Positions 6,793 to 15,207 of a stretch of DNA of 64,000 nucleotides are shown here, piece after piece. The notes beneath the pieces are model-generated. The model was not told the origin of the DNA. It saw only the letters and a list, made by a program, of their open reading frames with translations, and made no database searches. This DNA comes from Shimia_B sp038525525 (GTDB taxonomy: Bacteria > Pseudomonadota > Alphaproteobacteria > Rhodobacterales > Rhodobacteraceae), in contig JBCBHO010000001.1 of the NCBI GenBank assembly GCA_038525525.1, forward strand, positions 62,001 through 126,000, in the 5' to 3' direction. Both the position numbers and the translations under genes were made by a program. Each line of letters begins with the position of its first letter. Position 1 is the first letter of the stretch.

Positions 6793-9204
6793 TCAGTGCG
6801 CGACGGCGCCTCCGGCCCCGTCATTGCGCTCCGCGGCCAGGGCGGCCGCCGCAGCCTCCTCGGCGGCCTCGTCCCATTCAATGGGCTCGGGCACGTCCGT
6901 GAGGGCCTGCGCCAGCACATCGGACACATGGCTCACGGGGATGATCTTGAGCCCCTCTTTCACGTTGTCCGGGATCTCGGCCATGTCCTTCTCATTCTCC
7001 TCGGGGATGAAGACCGTGGTGATCCCGCCGCGAAGCGCGGCCAGAAGCTTTTCCTTCAATCCTCCGATGGGCATGGCGTTCCCTCGGAGCGAGACCTCGC
7101 CCGTCATGGCGATATCCTTTTTCACCGGGATACCCGTCAGGACGGACACGATGGAGGTCACCATGGCGAGACCCGCCGAGGGGCCATCCTTCGGCGTGGC
7201 CCCGTCGGGCACGTGCACGTGGATGTCCATCGTGTCGAACTTCGTCGGTTTCACGCCGATTTCGGGCGCCACGGAGCGGACATAGGACGCGGCCGCGTCG
7301 ATCGACTCCTTCATCACATCGCCGAGCTTGCCGGTGGTCTTCATCCGGCCTTTCCCGGGGAGCTTCAGCGCCTCGATGTGGAGCAGATCGCCGCCCACGG
7401 AGGTGTAGGCGAGGCCGGTCACAACGCCCACCTGGTCTTCCTGTTCGGCGAGACCGTAGCGGAACTTCTTCACGCCGAGGAATTCGTCGAGGTTCTCCGG
7501 CGTCACCACCACCTCGTCGGCTTCCTTCTTCACGAGCTTGGTGACCGCTTTCCGGGCAAGCTTGCCGATCTCGCGCTCGAGGTTCCGGACACCGGCCTCA
7601 CGCGTGTAAGTCCGCACGATCTCCTGCAGCGCATCGGGCTCCAGCGTGAACTCGCCCTTCTTGAGGCCGTGGTTCTTGATCTGCTTGGGGATCAGGTGGC
7701 GATGGGCGATCTCGGCCTTCTCGTCCTCCGTGTAGCCCGCCAGCGGGATGATCTCCATCCGGTCAAGGAGCGGCCCCGGCATGTTGTAGGAGTTCGAAGT
7801 CGTCAGGAACATCACGTCCGAGAGGTCGTATTCCACCTCCAGATAGTGATCGACGAAGGTCGAGTTCTGCTCGGGATCGAGCACCTCGAGCATGGCCGAC
7901 GCCGGGTCGCCCCGGAAATCCTGCCCCATCTTGTCGATCTCATCGAGCAGGATGAGCGGGTTCGTCGTCTTCGCCTTCTTCAGCGCCTGGATGATCTTGC
8001 CGGGCATGGAGCCGATATAGGTGCGGCGGTGGCCGCGGATTTCGCTCTCATCGCGCACGCCGCCCAGCGAGATGCGAATGAATTCGCGCCCCGTGGCCTT
8101 GGCGACCGACTTGCCCAGCGAGGTCTTACCCACGCCCGGCGGGCCGACGAGGCACATGATCGGCCCCTTCAGCTTCTTCGAGCGCTGTTGCACGGCGAGA
8201 TATTCGACGATGCGCTCTTTGACCTTCTCCAAGCCGTAGTGATCGTCATCAAGGACCTTCTGCGCGCGGCCGAGATCCTTCTTCACCCGCGAGCGCGTCC
8301 CCCACGGGATCGACAGCATCCAGTCGAGGTAGTTGCGGACGACGGTGGCCTCGGCGCTCATGGGCGACATGTTCTTGAGCTTCTTGAGCTCGGCTTCCGC
8401 CTTCTCGGCAGCCTCTTTCGACAGCTTGGTCTTGGCGATCCGCTCTTCGAGCTCGGCCACTTCGCCCGCGCCATCCTCGCCGTCGCCGAGCTCCTTCTGA
8501 ATGGCCTTCATCTGCTCGTTCAGGTAATATTCGCGCTGCGTGCGCTCCATTTGGGATTTGACGCGCGTCTTGATCTTCTTCTCGACCTGCAGAACGCTCA
8601 TCTCGCCCTGCATGAGGCCGTAGACCTTTTCGAGGCGCTCGCTCACGGAGAGTGTCTCCAGAAGCTCCTGCTTCTGCTGGACCTCGATCCCGAGGTGGCC
8701 GGAGACGAGATCGGCGAGCTTCGCCGGCTCGCGCGTGTCGGCCACGGCCGTCAGCGCCTCCTCGGGGACGTTTTTCTTAACCTTGGCGTAGCGCTCAAAT
8801 TCCTTGGCCACGGACCGCACCAGCGCTTCCACGGCGTCGCCATCCCCCGGCATCTCGGTGAGATACTCGGCGGAGGCCTCGAAATAATCCTCGTTCTCGA
8901 GATAGGTGTCGATGCGCACCCGCGCCTTGCCTTCCACGAGGACCTTCACTGTGCCGTCGGGAAGCTTCAGGAGCTGGAGCACGTTGGCCAGAACACCAGC
9001 CTTGTAAATGCCGCCGGTATCGGGCTCGTCGTCGGCCGGATCGACCTGGGAGGAGAGCAGGATCTGCTTGTCGTCGCGCATGACGGCTTCGAGCGCGCGG
9101 ACGGATTTGTCGCGTCCGACGAAGAGCGGCACGATCATGTGCGGGAACACCACGATGTCGCGCAACGGCAAGACCGGGTAGGAGGCGGCGAGAGGCTCTT
9201 GCAT
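6793..9204 (-). CDS. lon: ATP-dependent protease La (Lon)
   Basis: An 803-residue cytosolic AAA+ serine protease that degrades misfolded and regulatory proteins. It has an N-terminal LON substrate domain (about 10-205), a coiled-coil region, an AAA+ module with Walker A GPPGVGKTS (about 353-361) and Walker B LILLDEIDKMG, and a Lon-type proteolytic domain with Ser in PKDGPSAGLAM (about 676) and Lys in IGGLKEK (about 719). The start ATG at 9204 has AAGGA 8 bases upstream; a TTG eight codons earlier lacks a good site. It precedes the HU gene as in many proteobacteria. A weak heat-shock-like promoter is noted upstream. Confidence 0.98.
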   Translation of the reverse strand: MQEPLAASYPVLPLRDIVVFPHMIVPLFVGRDKSVRALEAVMRDDKQILLSSQVDPADDEPDTGGIYKAGVLANVLQLLKLPDGTVKVLVEGKARVRIDTYLENEDYFEASAEYLTEMPGDGDAVEALVRSVAKEFERYAKVKKNVPEEALTAVADTREPAKLADLVSGHLGIEVQQKQELLETLSVSERLEKVYGLMQGEMSVLQVEKKIKTRVKSQMERTQREYYLNEQMKAIQKELGDGEDGAGEVAELEERIAKTKLSKEAAEKAEAELKKLKNMSPMSAEATVVRNYLDWMLSIPWGTRSRVKKDLGRAQKVLDDDHYGLEKVKERIVEYLAVQQRSKKLKGPIMCLVGPPGVGKTSLGKSVAKATGREFIRISLGGVRDESEIRGHRRTYIGSMPGKIIQALKKAKTTNPLILLDEIDKMGQDFRGDPASAMLEVLDPEQNSTFVDHYLEVEYDLSDVMFLTTSNSYNMPGPLLDRMEIIPLAGYTEDEKAEIAHRHLIPKQIKNHGLKKGEFTLEPDALQEIVRTYTREAGVRNLEREIGKLARKAVTKLVKKEADEVVVTPENLDEFLGVKKFRYGLAEQEDQVGVVTGLAYTSVGGDLLHIEALKLPGKGRMKTTGKLGDVMKESIDAAASYVRSVAPEIGVKPTKFDTMDIHVHVPDGATPKDGPSAGLAMVTSIVSVLTGIPVKKDIAMTGEVSLRGNAMPIGGLKEKLLAALRGGITTVFIPEENEKDMAEIPDNVKEGLKIIPVSHVSDVLAQALTDVPEPIEWDEAAEEAAAAALAAERNDGAGGAVAH

Positions 9205-9533
9205 GGTAGCTATCCTTGTTTCTGGCAAAGTGCGGGCATCCCGAGAGCGGCGATGCCGGCCTTTCCGACTGAGGTCAGCTGGAGCTAATGCCCGAGCCGT
9301 GCGGTTTCAACCGATCCGCGTTGCACGTCACTGTGCCTATGCGCGCGCGCTCCCGCAAGGCCGCAGGCCCAGATTTAGCGAGATAATCGGCCTCGCCTCC
9401 TAAATACTGTCCACAGAGTGTTGCGCGGCGGGAGGCGCGCGCGCCACGTGGGCCCGCCTGATGACGGGGATGCTATTGGATAACCCTTCGTCTTCGCGCT
9501 ACTTTTTATGTGCCCCCAGTGAAAGGTCTTCGA
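9205..9533. other. Divergent intergenic region lon / lipoprotein
   Basis: About 330 bases between lon (minus) and the lipoprotein gene (plus). It must hold both promoters. I see no convincing coding frame or RNA gene. The only recognisable signal is the weak sigma-32-like element listed separately. Confidence 0.5.
9284..9311 (-). promoter_or_regulatory. Possible heat-shock (RpoH) promoter of lon
   Basis: On the minus strand, GTTGAAA (-35-like) is followed after 13 bases by GGCATTAG, loosely resembling the sigma-32 -10 element. It lies 80-107 bases upstream of lon, a gene usually under RpoH control. The -10 match is poor, so this is only a candidate. Confidence 0.3.
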
Positions 9534-10046
9534 ATGCTGCTGCGCGCCGGTCTTTTCCTCCTCCCCGCCCTGTTGAGCGCCTGCGTGGCCACGGCACCGA
9601 TCACGCAGGCTCCCATCCAGATGCGCTTTACCAATGACATCCGGGAAGCCTCCGTGACGGGCATCGACACGGTCATCGTGCGCAATCGCCTCACGACGGG
9701 CGATACGCGGGCGGAGCTTTCTGCCGTCCCCTGCCAGCTCACCGGACCGGGATATGCCGCGCAGTTCACGACCCCCGCCGCCGTACAGCTTCCGCTGTTT
9801 CGGAACACGGCGCCGCAGCTTGCCCTGTCCTGCACGTACCAGGGCGAGACTCAGACGCGCACGCTCACAGCCGCAAATATCAGCGAACGCGAACGCCGCG
9901 AGGCGCGGCGACGTGCCCTCGAGGACCTGGAGGAAGACGGCGTGTCCGGCACCCGGATCCTCCTGTCGCTCAACTTCGATCGCCGCCGCGAAGGCCGCTT
10001 CGATGTTTTCCGCTACCCGGACGCGACGTTCACGTTCCGACGCTGA
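9534..10046 (+). CDS. Putative lipoprotein of unknown function
   Basis: A 170-residue exported protein. The N-terminus is a signal peptide ending in the lipobox LLSAC, so the mature protein should be anchored through a lipidated Cys at about residue 17. The rest is beta-rich with two further cysteines (in VPCQL and LSCTY) that could form a disulfide, an Arg/Glu-rich helix (ISERERREARRRALEDLEED) and a C-terminal beta segment. ATG at 9534 is chosen because AAAGG stands 7 bases before it; a GTG at 9510 lacks a site. I do not recognise the family. Confidence 0.85.
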   Translation: MLLRAGLFLLPALLSACVATAPITQAPIQMRFTNDIREASVTGIDTVIVRNRLTTGDTRAELSAVPCQLTGPGYAAQFTTPAAVQLPLFRNTAPQLALSCTYQGETQTRTLTAANISERERREARRRALEDLEEDGVSGTRILLSLNFDRRREGRFDVFRYPDATFTFRR

Positions 10047-10107
10047 GGAAGGCTGACACGGCGCAGGGATGCCCTAGCTCCCGCTCTGACCTTTTGGGAG
10101 CCCGGCC

Positions 10108-10494
10108 ATGGAACAGATCGCCCTTCTCGCCACCGCCATCCTCCTTGGCGGCATGACCTTCTTCAGCTTCGGTTTCGCGCCGGTGCTTTTCAAGCAACTG
10201 CCGATGGAGCGGGTGCGCCCGCTGCTGCGCGGCACGTTTCCTTACTATTACGCCGCGGTCATTCTTCTCGCGGCGCTCGCGACCGCCCTCGCGTTCACGC
10301 AGAGCACCGGTGCGGGGCTCCTTCTCGCGCTCATCACCGTCAGCACCGTCTACGCCCGGCAAGTTCTGATGAACCAGATCAACGCGGCCACCGACGCGGG
10401 CGACACGAGAGCGTTCGGGCGGCTCCATGGGCTCTCGGTGGCGATCCAGCTCGTCCAGCTCGGGCTCTGTGGCTGGGCCCTGCTCCTGATCTGA
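10108..10494 (+). CDS. DUF4149-like integral membrane protein
   Basis: A 128-residue inner-membrane protein with about four hydrophobic segments (residues about 5-27, 45-65, 68-85 and 108-127). The pattern of small proteins beginning with GGMTFFSFGFAPVLFK and ending in a hydrophobic helix fits DUF4149 (TMEM205-like). Function is unknown. The start has a GGGAG site 7 bases upstream. Confidence 0.8.
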   Translation: MEQIALLATAILLGGMTFFSFGFAPVLFKQLPMERVRPLLRGTFPYYYAAVILLAALATALAFTQSTGAGLLLALITVSTVYARQVLMNQINAATDAGDTRAFGRLHGLSVAIQLVQLGLCGWALLLI

Positions 10495-10499
10495 AGGCC

Positions 10500-10530
10500 G
10501 GATGCCTCCGGCGGCCCTCCGGGGGAGGTA
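10500..10530. repeat. Copy 1 of a GATGCC...CTCCGGGG intergenic element
   Basis: This sequence right after a stop codon matches one at 37129-37160 over about 28 bases with few differences. Both contain GATGCC, TCCGGC, and GCCCTCCGGGG. It resembles the short GC-rich sequences scattered after genes in Rhodobacteraceae. Role unknown. Confidence 0.5.
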
Positions 10531-10573
10531 CGAGGCACAAAGAAGCGGGGTGTGCGCTCTTGCGGCGAGAGCG

Positions 10574-11704
10574 CTAGAGGGGCTCGATGTCCCCCTCGGC
10601 GCGGCGGGCGTGAAAGTCTGCCTCCCACGCGTCAAAGGTTCCTGCCGCGATGGCGGCGCGCATCCCTGCCATGATCTCCTGGAAGTAATGAAGGTTGTGC
10701 CAGGTCAGCAGCATGCCCGAGATCATCTCGTTCGAACGGAAGACGTGATGCAGGTAGGCGCGGGAGTAGTTCCGGCAGGCCGGACAGGTGCACTCTTCAT
10801 CGAGGGGGCGGGGATCGTCGGCATGGCGCGCATTCTTGATGTTGACGACGCCGCGCCGCGTGAAGGCCTGCCCCGTACGGCCGGACCGGGAGGGCAGCAC
10901 GCAATCCATCATGTCGATGCCGCGCTTCACCGCGCCCACGATGTCATCGGGCTTGCCCACCCCCATGAGATAGCGTGGCTTGTCCTCGGGCAGCTGTTCG
11001 GGCGCATAGTCGAGACAGCCGAACATGGCCTCCTGCCCCTCGCCCACCGCCAAGCCGCCCACGGCGTAGCCATCGAACTCGATGGCGCGCAACGCCTCCG
11101 CCGAGCGGGCGCGCAGATCCTCTTCGAGCCCACCTTGCTGGATCCCGAAGAGCGCGTGCCCGGGCCTGTCACCGAAGGCTTCGCGCGAACGCGCCGCCCA
11201 TCGCATGGAGAGCTCCATGCTTTCCTCGATGCGCGTGCGGTCCGCCGGAAGGGCCGGGCATTCGTCGAAGCACATCACGATGTCGGAACCGAGAAGCCGC
11301 TGGATCTCCATAGATCGCTCGGGAGTGAGCGCGTGCTCGGAGCCGTCGATATGGCTCTTGAAGGTCACTCCGGTCTCATCGAGCTTCCGGAGGCCCGCGA
11401 GGCTCATGACCTGGAAACCGCCACTGTCGGTCAGGATCGGCCGCTCCCAGTTCATGAAGCGATGCAGGCCTCCGAGCGCGGCGATCCGCTCCGCCGTGGG
11501 ACGCAGCATGAGATGGTAGGTGTTGCCGAGCAGGATATCGGCGCCCGTCGCGCGCACAGATTCCGGCATCATGGCCTTCACCGTCGCCGCCGTGCCCACG
11601 GGCATGAAGGCCGGCGTGCGAACCTCGCCCCGCGGCGTGGTGATCACTCCCGTCCGCGCCCGTCCGTCTGTGGCCTTCAGCTCGAACGCAAACCGTTCGC
11701 CCAT
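10574..11704 (-). CDS. tgt: tRNA-guanine transglycosylase (queuine tRNA-ribosyltransferase)
   Basis: A 376-residue TIM-barrel enzyme that swaps guanine-34 for preQ1 in tRNAs with GUN anticodons; the tRNA-Asp and tRNA-Asn in this window have such anticodons (GUC, GUU). Visible signatures are LTDSGGFQVMSL with the catalytic Asp, FGIQQGG, VGGLAVGE, the nucleophile region MMDCVLPSRSGRTGQAF, and the zinc site CTCPAC followed by the LHH histidines. Length matches the family. The ribosome site is weak (GGGATTAA). Confidence 0.97.
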   Translation of the reverse strand: MGERFAFELKATDGRARTGVITTPRGEVRTPAFMPVGTAATVKAMMPESVRATGADILLGNTYHLMLRPTAERIAALGGLHRFMNWERPILTDSGGFQVMSLAGLRKLDETGVTFKSHIDGSEHALTPERSMEIQRLLGSDIVMCFDECPALPADRTRIEESMELSMRWAARSREAFGDRPGHALFGIQQGGLEEDLRARSAEALRAIEFDGYAVGGLAVGEGQEAMFGCLDYAPEQLPEDKPRYLMGVGKPDDIVGAVKRGIDMMDCVLPSRSGRTGQAFTRRGVVNIKNARHADDPRPLDEECTCPACRNYSRAYLHHVFRSNEMISGMLLTWHNLHYFQEIMAGMRAAIAAGTFDAWEADFHARRAEGDIEPL

Positions 11705-11797
11705 TTAATCCCGCCTTCCCGTGGTCCCTGCGAGCCCCGCGAGCTAAGCTATAGCCCACGCATTGCCAAGACTGGCCAGCCCCGGGAAAGACGCGCC

Positions 11798-13219
11798 ATG
11801 ACCCTCGACACCGCCGCAGAAGACGCCGAAGACCGCATCCGCCTCGGGTGGGAGGAATGGCTCGCGCTCCCCGATCTCGGCCTCCCCGCCATTAAGGCCA
11901 AGATCGACACAGGCGCAAAGACGTCAGCACTCCACGCCTTCGACATCGAACAATTCGGTCCCGCGACCAAGCCGAAGGTCCGCTTCGCCATCCATCCCAT
12001 CCCGGGAAACCGCGACCTCACGATCCCCTGCTCGGCCACCGTCGTCGACCGCCGCGAAGTCACCAGCTCCAACGGCGAGACCGAACTGCGCTACGTCATC
12101 GAAACCACCATCAAGTTCGGCGACCGCAGCTGGCCCATCCACGTCACGCTGACCGACCGCGACGGCATGGCCTACCGCATGCTTCTCGGGCGCCAGGCGT
12201 TCAACGACGACACCATCGTGGTCCCGAACGAGGCGTGCATCCAGCCCGAGCTCACCTACGACGCCTATTCCGCCACCCAGCTGAAAAAGGCGATCAAGGC
12301 CCGCTCACTGCGCATCGCGGTCCTCTCCCGCGAGCCCAACAACTATTCCACCAAACGCCTCGTGCTGGAGGGGGAAAAGCGCGGGCACACCGTGGAGGTC
12401 ATCGACACCACGCGCTGCTACATGGCGATCAACGCGCGGGCGCCGGAGGTCTATTACGACGGTCAGCGCCTGCCGCGCTATGACGCGGTCATCCCCCGCA
12501 TCGGCGCCTCCATCACGCCCTACGGCACTGCCATCATCCGCCAGTTCGAAACGCTGGGCACCTACTGCGTGAACGGGTCGGACGGGATCACCGCCTCCCG
12601 CGACAAGCTCCACGCGCATCAGGTCCTTGCGCGGCACGGCATCGGCATGCCGGTGACGGCCTTCGCGAACTCCCCGCAGGATACCGAGAACCTGATGAGC
12701 CTCGTGGGCACGGCACCTCTCATCGTGAAATTGCTCGAATCCACTCAAGGCAAGGGCGTCGTGCTCGCAGAAACGAAGAAGGCGGCGCAGTCCGTCATCG
12801 ATGCCTTCCGCGGGCTCAAGGCGAACTTTCTCGTGCAGGACTTCGTGAAGGAAGCCGCCGGCGAAGACATCCGATGCCTCGTCATCGCGGGCAAGGTGGT
12901 GGCGGCCATGAAGCGCACGAGCGCGGGCGACGATTTCCGCTCGAACCTGCATCGGGGCGGCACGGCGAAGGTGACAAAGCTCTCTAGGGCCGAACGTGAG
13001 GCGGCGACCAAGGCCGCGAGAGCCTTCAAGCTCGGCATCGCGGGCGTCGATCTGCTGCGCGGGGCCGAGGGGCCCAAGCTCCTCGAGGTGAACTCCTCTC
13101 CCGGGCTCGAAGGTATCGAGAAGAGCACGGGCAAGAACATCGCGGGGCTTCTCTTCGACGAGATCGAAACGCGCGTGCGCCCTGCCCCGCTGCGCAAGGG
13201 CCGCACGCGGAGCACGTAG
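11798..13219 (+). CDS. rimK: RimK-type ATP-grasp ligase fused to a RimB-like aspartyl-protease-fold domain
   Basis: 473 residues in two parts. Residues about 15-160 form a retropepsin-like domain of the RimK-associated zinc protease family (DUF785), with AKIDTGAKTSALHA (D37-T38-G39). Residues about 180-460 form an ATP-grasp ligase with the RimK patterns NGSDGITASRDKLHAHQVL, KLLESTQGKGVVLAE and LLEVNSSPGLEGIE. RimK adds glutamates to ribosomal protein S6, or makes related poly-glutamyl products. In many bacteria the two domains are separate genes. A longer upstream open frame overlaps tgt and is not coding. The exact acceptor is inferred. Confidence 0.92.
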   Translation: MTLDTAAEDAEDRIRLGWEEWLALPDLGLPAIKAKIDTGAKTSALHAFDIEQFGPATKPKVRFAIHPIPGNRDLTIPCSATVVDRREVTSSNGETELRYVIETTIKFGDRSWPIHVTLTDRDGMAYRMLLGRQAFNDDTIVVPNEACIQPELTYDAYSATQLKKAIKARSLRIAVLSREPNNYSTKRLVLEGEKRGHTVEVIDTTRCYMAINARAPEVYYDGQRLPRYDAVIPRIGASITPYGTAIIRQFETLGTYCVNGSDGITASRDKLHAHQVLARHGIGMPVTAFANSPQDTENLMSLVGTAPLIVKLLESTQGKGVVLAETKKAAQSVIDAFRGLKANFLVQDFVKEAAGEDIRCLVIAGKVVAAMKRTSAGDDFRSNLHRGGTAKVTKLSRAEREAATKAARAFKLGIAGVDLLRGAEGPKLLEVNSSPGLEGIEKSTGKNIAGLLFDEIETRVRPAPLRKGRTRST

Positions 13220-13228
13220 ATCAGAGTG

Positions 13229-13519
13229 CTAGTGCGGTTTGCCCGGGGCGTGACCTGCCGGATGACCCGCGCCCCAGACGAGCGGCGCATCCTTTTCGAG
13301 CTTCGCATTCTGCCGCCGGTCCAGCTCCTCGAGGGCAAGCGCGACGCTCCCGGTTTTTGCGAGCGCGCGATCGAAGGCCTTGCGCACGGTGGCCACACTC
13401 CAGGGCAGCACGGCGCTCGCCACCCAGCGCCGCAGCTCAGGCGGCAGCTGATCGAAGTCCTGCATCGGGCGCCGAGACGCCCGGCACCTCAAGCCGGTCA
13501 TGCCAAGATTGCGGGCCAT
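13229..13519 (-). CDS. DUF6525-like small protein
   Basis: 96 residues, soluble and basic. The core FDQLPPELRRWVASAVLPWS, followed by SVRKAFDRAL-like and ALEELDRRQNAKL segments, fits the small Rhodobacteraceae family DUF6525 as I remember it. ATG at 13519 has GGGAGG six bases upstream, while the ATG at 13525 sits directly on that site. Convergent with rimK, 9 bases apart. Function unknown. Confidence 0.7.
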   Translation of the reverse strand: MARNLGMTGLRCRASRRPMQDFDQLPPELRRWVASAVLPWSVATVRKAFDRALAKTGSVALALEELDRRQNAKLEKDAPLVWGAGHPAGHAPGKPH

Positions 13520-13620
13520 GGGCATCCTCCCGGAAGCAATCATAGGTAGAGTAGCAAACGGAGCCCCCTTGCGTCCATTAGAAGACGCCGGGCAGGCCGC
13601 AGAAGCGCGCGCGGTTGCCC

Positions 13621-13670
13621 CGGGGGAGTGGCGAGGGCGTGATGGGGGAGTGGCGGGAAATGGCGGGGGA
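13621..13670. repeat. Short GGGGGAGTGGCG direct repeat
   Basis: The 12-mer GGGGGAGTGGCG occurs twice, about 21 bases apart, with a third degraded copy (AATGGCGGGGG). It lies just upstream of the DUF59 gene. It may be simple slippage; no role is evident. Confidence 0.3.
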
Positions 13671-13722
13671 AAGAGTTTACGATGCCGCTGCTTGTGCATA
13701 TATCCCGCGCGAGGAGCGATAC

Positions 13723-14082
13723 ATGACCCAAATGAGCCAGGCAGAGGGCGATCTCGTAATTCGCCCGTCCACGACCGACCACACGCTCTATGACAGCGTG
13801 GTCGAAGCGATCCGGACGGTCTACGACCCGGAGATCCCCGTGAACATCTTCGATCTGGGCCTGATCTACACGATCTCGATCAACGAAGAGAACGCCGTGC
13901 TGGTGATCATGACGCTGACAGCACCGGGCTGCCCGGTGGCCGAAGACATGCCCGGATGGGTGGCAGACGCCGTCGAGCCGCTCCCGGGCATCAAGCAGGT
14001 CGACGTGGAGATCACCTGGGACCCGCCCTGGGGCATGGACATGATGAGCGAGGAAGCCCGGCTCGAGCTCGGCTTCATGTGA
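13723..14082 (+). CDS. DUF59 / MIP18-type Fe-S assembly factor (SufT-like)
   Basis: 119 residues. The domain signature is YDPEIPVNIFDLGLIY, followed by MTLTAPGCPVAEDMPGWV with the conserved Cys, and a WDPPWGMDMMSEEAR C-terminus. These proteins help mature Fe-S proteins and are often next to suf genes, though here they are not. The start follows GAGGAG seven bases upstream. Eight bases separate it from the TfoX-like gene, so the two probably share a transcript. Confidence 0.93.
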   Translation: MTQMSQAEGDLVIRPSTTDHTLYDSVVEAIRTVYDPEIPVNIFDLGLIYTISINEENAVLVIMTLTAPGCPVAEDMPGWVADAVEPLPGIKQVDVEITWDPPWGMDMMSEEARLELGFM

Positions 14083-14090
14083 CGCGATAG

Positions 14091-14420
14091 ATGGCGGTCA
14101 CGGCAGAAGATATCGCCTTTGTCAGGGATCTCTTCTCCGGCCTGCCAGCTTTGACGACGCGAAAGATGTTTGGCGGGCTCTCGGTCTATTCCGAGCGACA
14201 GATCTTCGCGATCATCGGCCCGGAAAATCGCATCTACATCAAGGCTTCCGGCCCACTGGCCGAGGCGCTCGCCGCGGAGGGCGGCGCGCAATTTGTCTAC
14301 GAAGGCAAGGAAAAGACGGCGTCCATGGGCTATTGGACGCTCCCGGAAAGCGCGCTCGATGGCCCGGACGAGGCCACGGACTGGGCACGGCGCGCTCTGG
14401 ATGCAGCCGCGCGAGTCTGA
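14091..14420 (+). CDS. TfoX N-terminal domain protein
   Basis: 109 residues comprising only the TfoX/Sxy N-terminal domain: LTTRKMFGGLSVYSERQIFA, IYIKASGP, and the YWTLPESALD end. In gammaproteobacteria this domain is part of a competence regulator; in alphaproteobacteria stand-alone copies are of unknown role. A separate TfoX C-terminal domain protein is encoded at 58268. Confidence 0.88.
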   Translation: MAVTAEDIAFVRDLFSGLPALTTRKMFGGLSVYSERQIFAIIGPENRIYIKASGPLAEALAAEGGAQFVYEGKEKTASMGYWTLPESALDGPDEATDWARRALDAAARV

Positions 14421-14426
14421 TCCTGC

Positions 14427-14984
14427 ATGACCGACGCCCGCAGCGAGAGAAAAAAGATGATCGCCGGCGATCTTTATCGCCCCGGTGATGCGGAGCTCGT
14501 GGCCGCGCGTGCCAGGGCACAGGAGCTCATGGCCGCTTATAACCGGACAACCGTCTCCGACGGTGACGCGCGTCGCCCGATCCTCGACGAGCTGCTCGGC
14601 TCGCGCGGCAAGGACTGCGCCATACGCGCGCCCTTCTACGTCGATTACGGCACCAACATTCACCTCGGCGACGACGTCTTCTTCAACTATGGCTGCACCA
14701 TCCTCGACATCTATCCGGTGACCATCGGCGACCGAACGCAGATCGGCCCGATGACACAAATCCTCGCGGCCGATCACCCGCGAGACGCGGAGAGCCGCGC
14801 CGCGTTTCTCGAGCTTGGCCAGCCCATAACGATTGGCGCGGATGTCTGGATCGGGGGTGGTGCGCTCATCTTGCCGGGCGTCACCATCGGGGACCACGCG
14901 ATCATCGGCGCAGGCGCCGTTGTCACGCGAGACGTGGGCGACGGTGTGACCGTCGCGGGCAATCCTGCCCGCCCCCTACGCTAA
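14427..14984 (+). CDS. Maltose/galactoside O-acetyltransferase family protein
   Basis: 185 residues: an N-terminal Mac domain (MIAGDLYRPGDAELVAARARA) and a left-handed beta-helix of hexapeptide repeats from about residue 70 (IHLGDDVFFNYGC, VTIGDRTQIGP, ITIGADVWIGGGA, VTIGDHAIIGAG). The catalytic His is in AADHPRDA. It should acetylate a sugar with acetyl-CoA. It follows the TfoX-like gene by six bases, and its end overlaps the miniprotein on the other strand. Confidence 0.92.
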   Translation: MTDARSERKKMIAGDLYRPGDAELVAARARAQELMAAYNRTTVSDGDARRPILDELLGSRGKDCAIRAPFYVDYGTNIHLGDDVFFNYGCTILDIYPVTIGDRTQIGPMTQILAADHPRDAESRAAFLELGQPITIGADVWIGGGALILPGVTIGDHAIIGAGAVVTRDVGDGVTVAGNPARPLR

Positions 14985-15122
14985 GCCAAGCACTGCGCGC
15001 AGCCGTGCCCAGAGCCGCGCGCGGCGCTCAAGGCGATCTTTTGCTACCAATTTTGCAAACAGCGCGCGCTCCTTCTCTGCTTCTGTTTTGGCGGGACGTG
15101 GCGGAAAGAACCAGACAGCCAT
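14976..15122 (-). CDS. Basic 48-residue miniprotein
   Basis: An ATG preceded by an excellent AAAGGAG site, seven bases away, opens a 48-residue frame. The protein starts with MAVWFFPPRP and continues with a highly charged helix (KTEAEKERALFAKLVAKDRL) and an Arg-rich end. Its last codons overlap the end of the acetyltransferase gene convergently. I know no homologue. The ribosome site and helical bias support it, but it could still be chance. Confidence 0.5.
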   Translation of the reverse strand: MAVWFFPPRPAKTEAEKERALFAKLVAKDRLERRARLWARLRAVLGLA

Positions 15123-15207
15123 GGGCTTGCTCCTTTGTATCTCAGGAGTAAGATACGCCACGGCCCCGCCCTTGCATCCCGGCCAAATCGCAACCACACT
15201 TTCATTC

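Noticed and set aside
6796..9288. An 830-codon open frame opposite lon
   Set aside because: It mirrors lon codons, has His/Arg/Leu-rich nonsense composition and no start signal.
10502..11797. Upstream extension of the rimK frame
   Set aside because: It lies opposite tgt and shows no domain; ATG at 11798 begins the recognisable protein.
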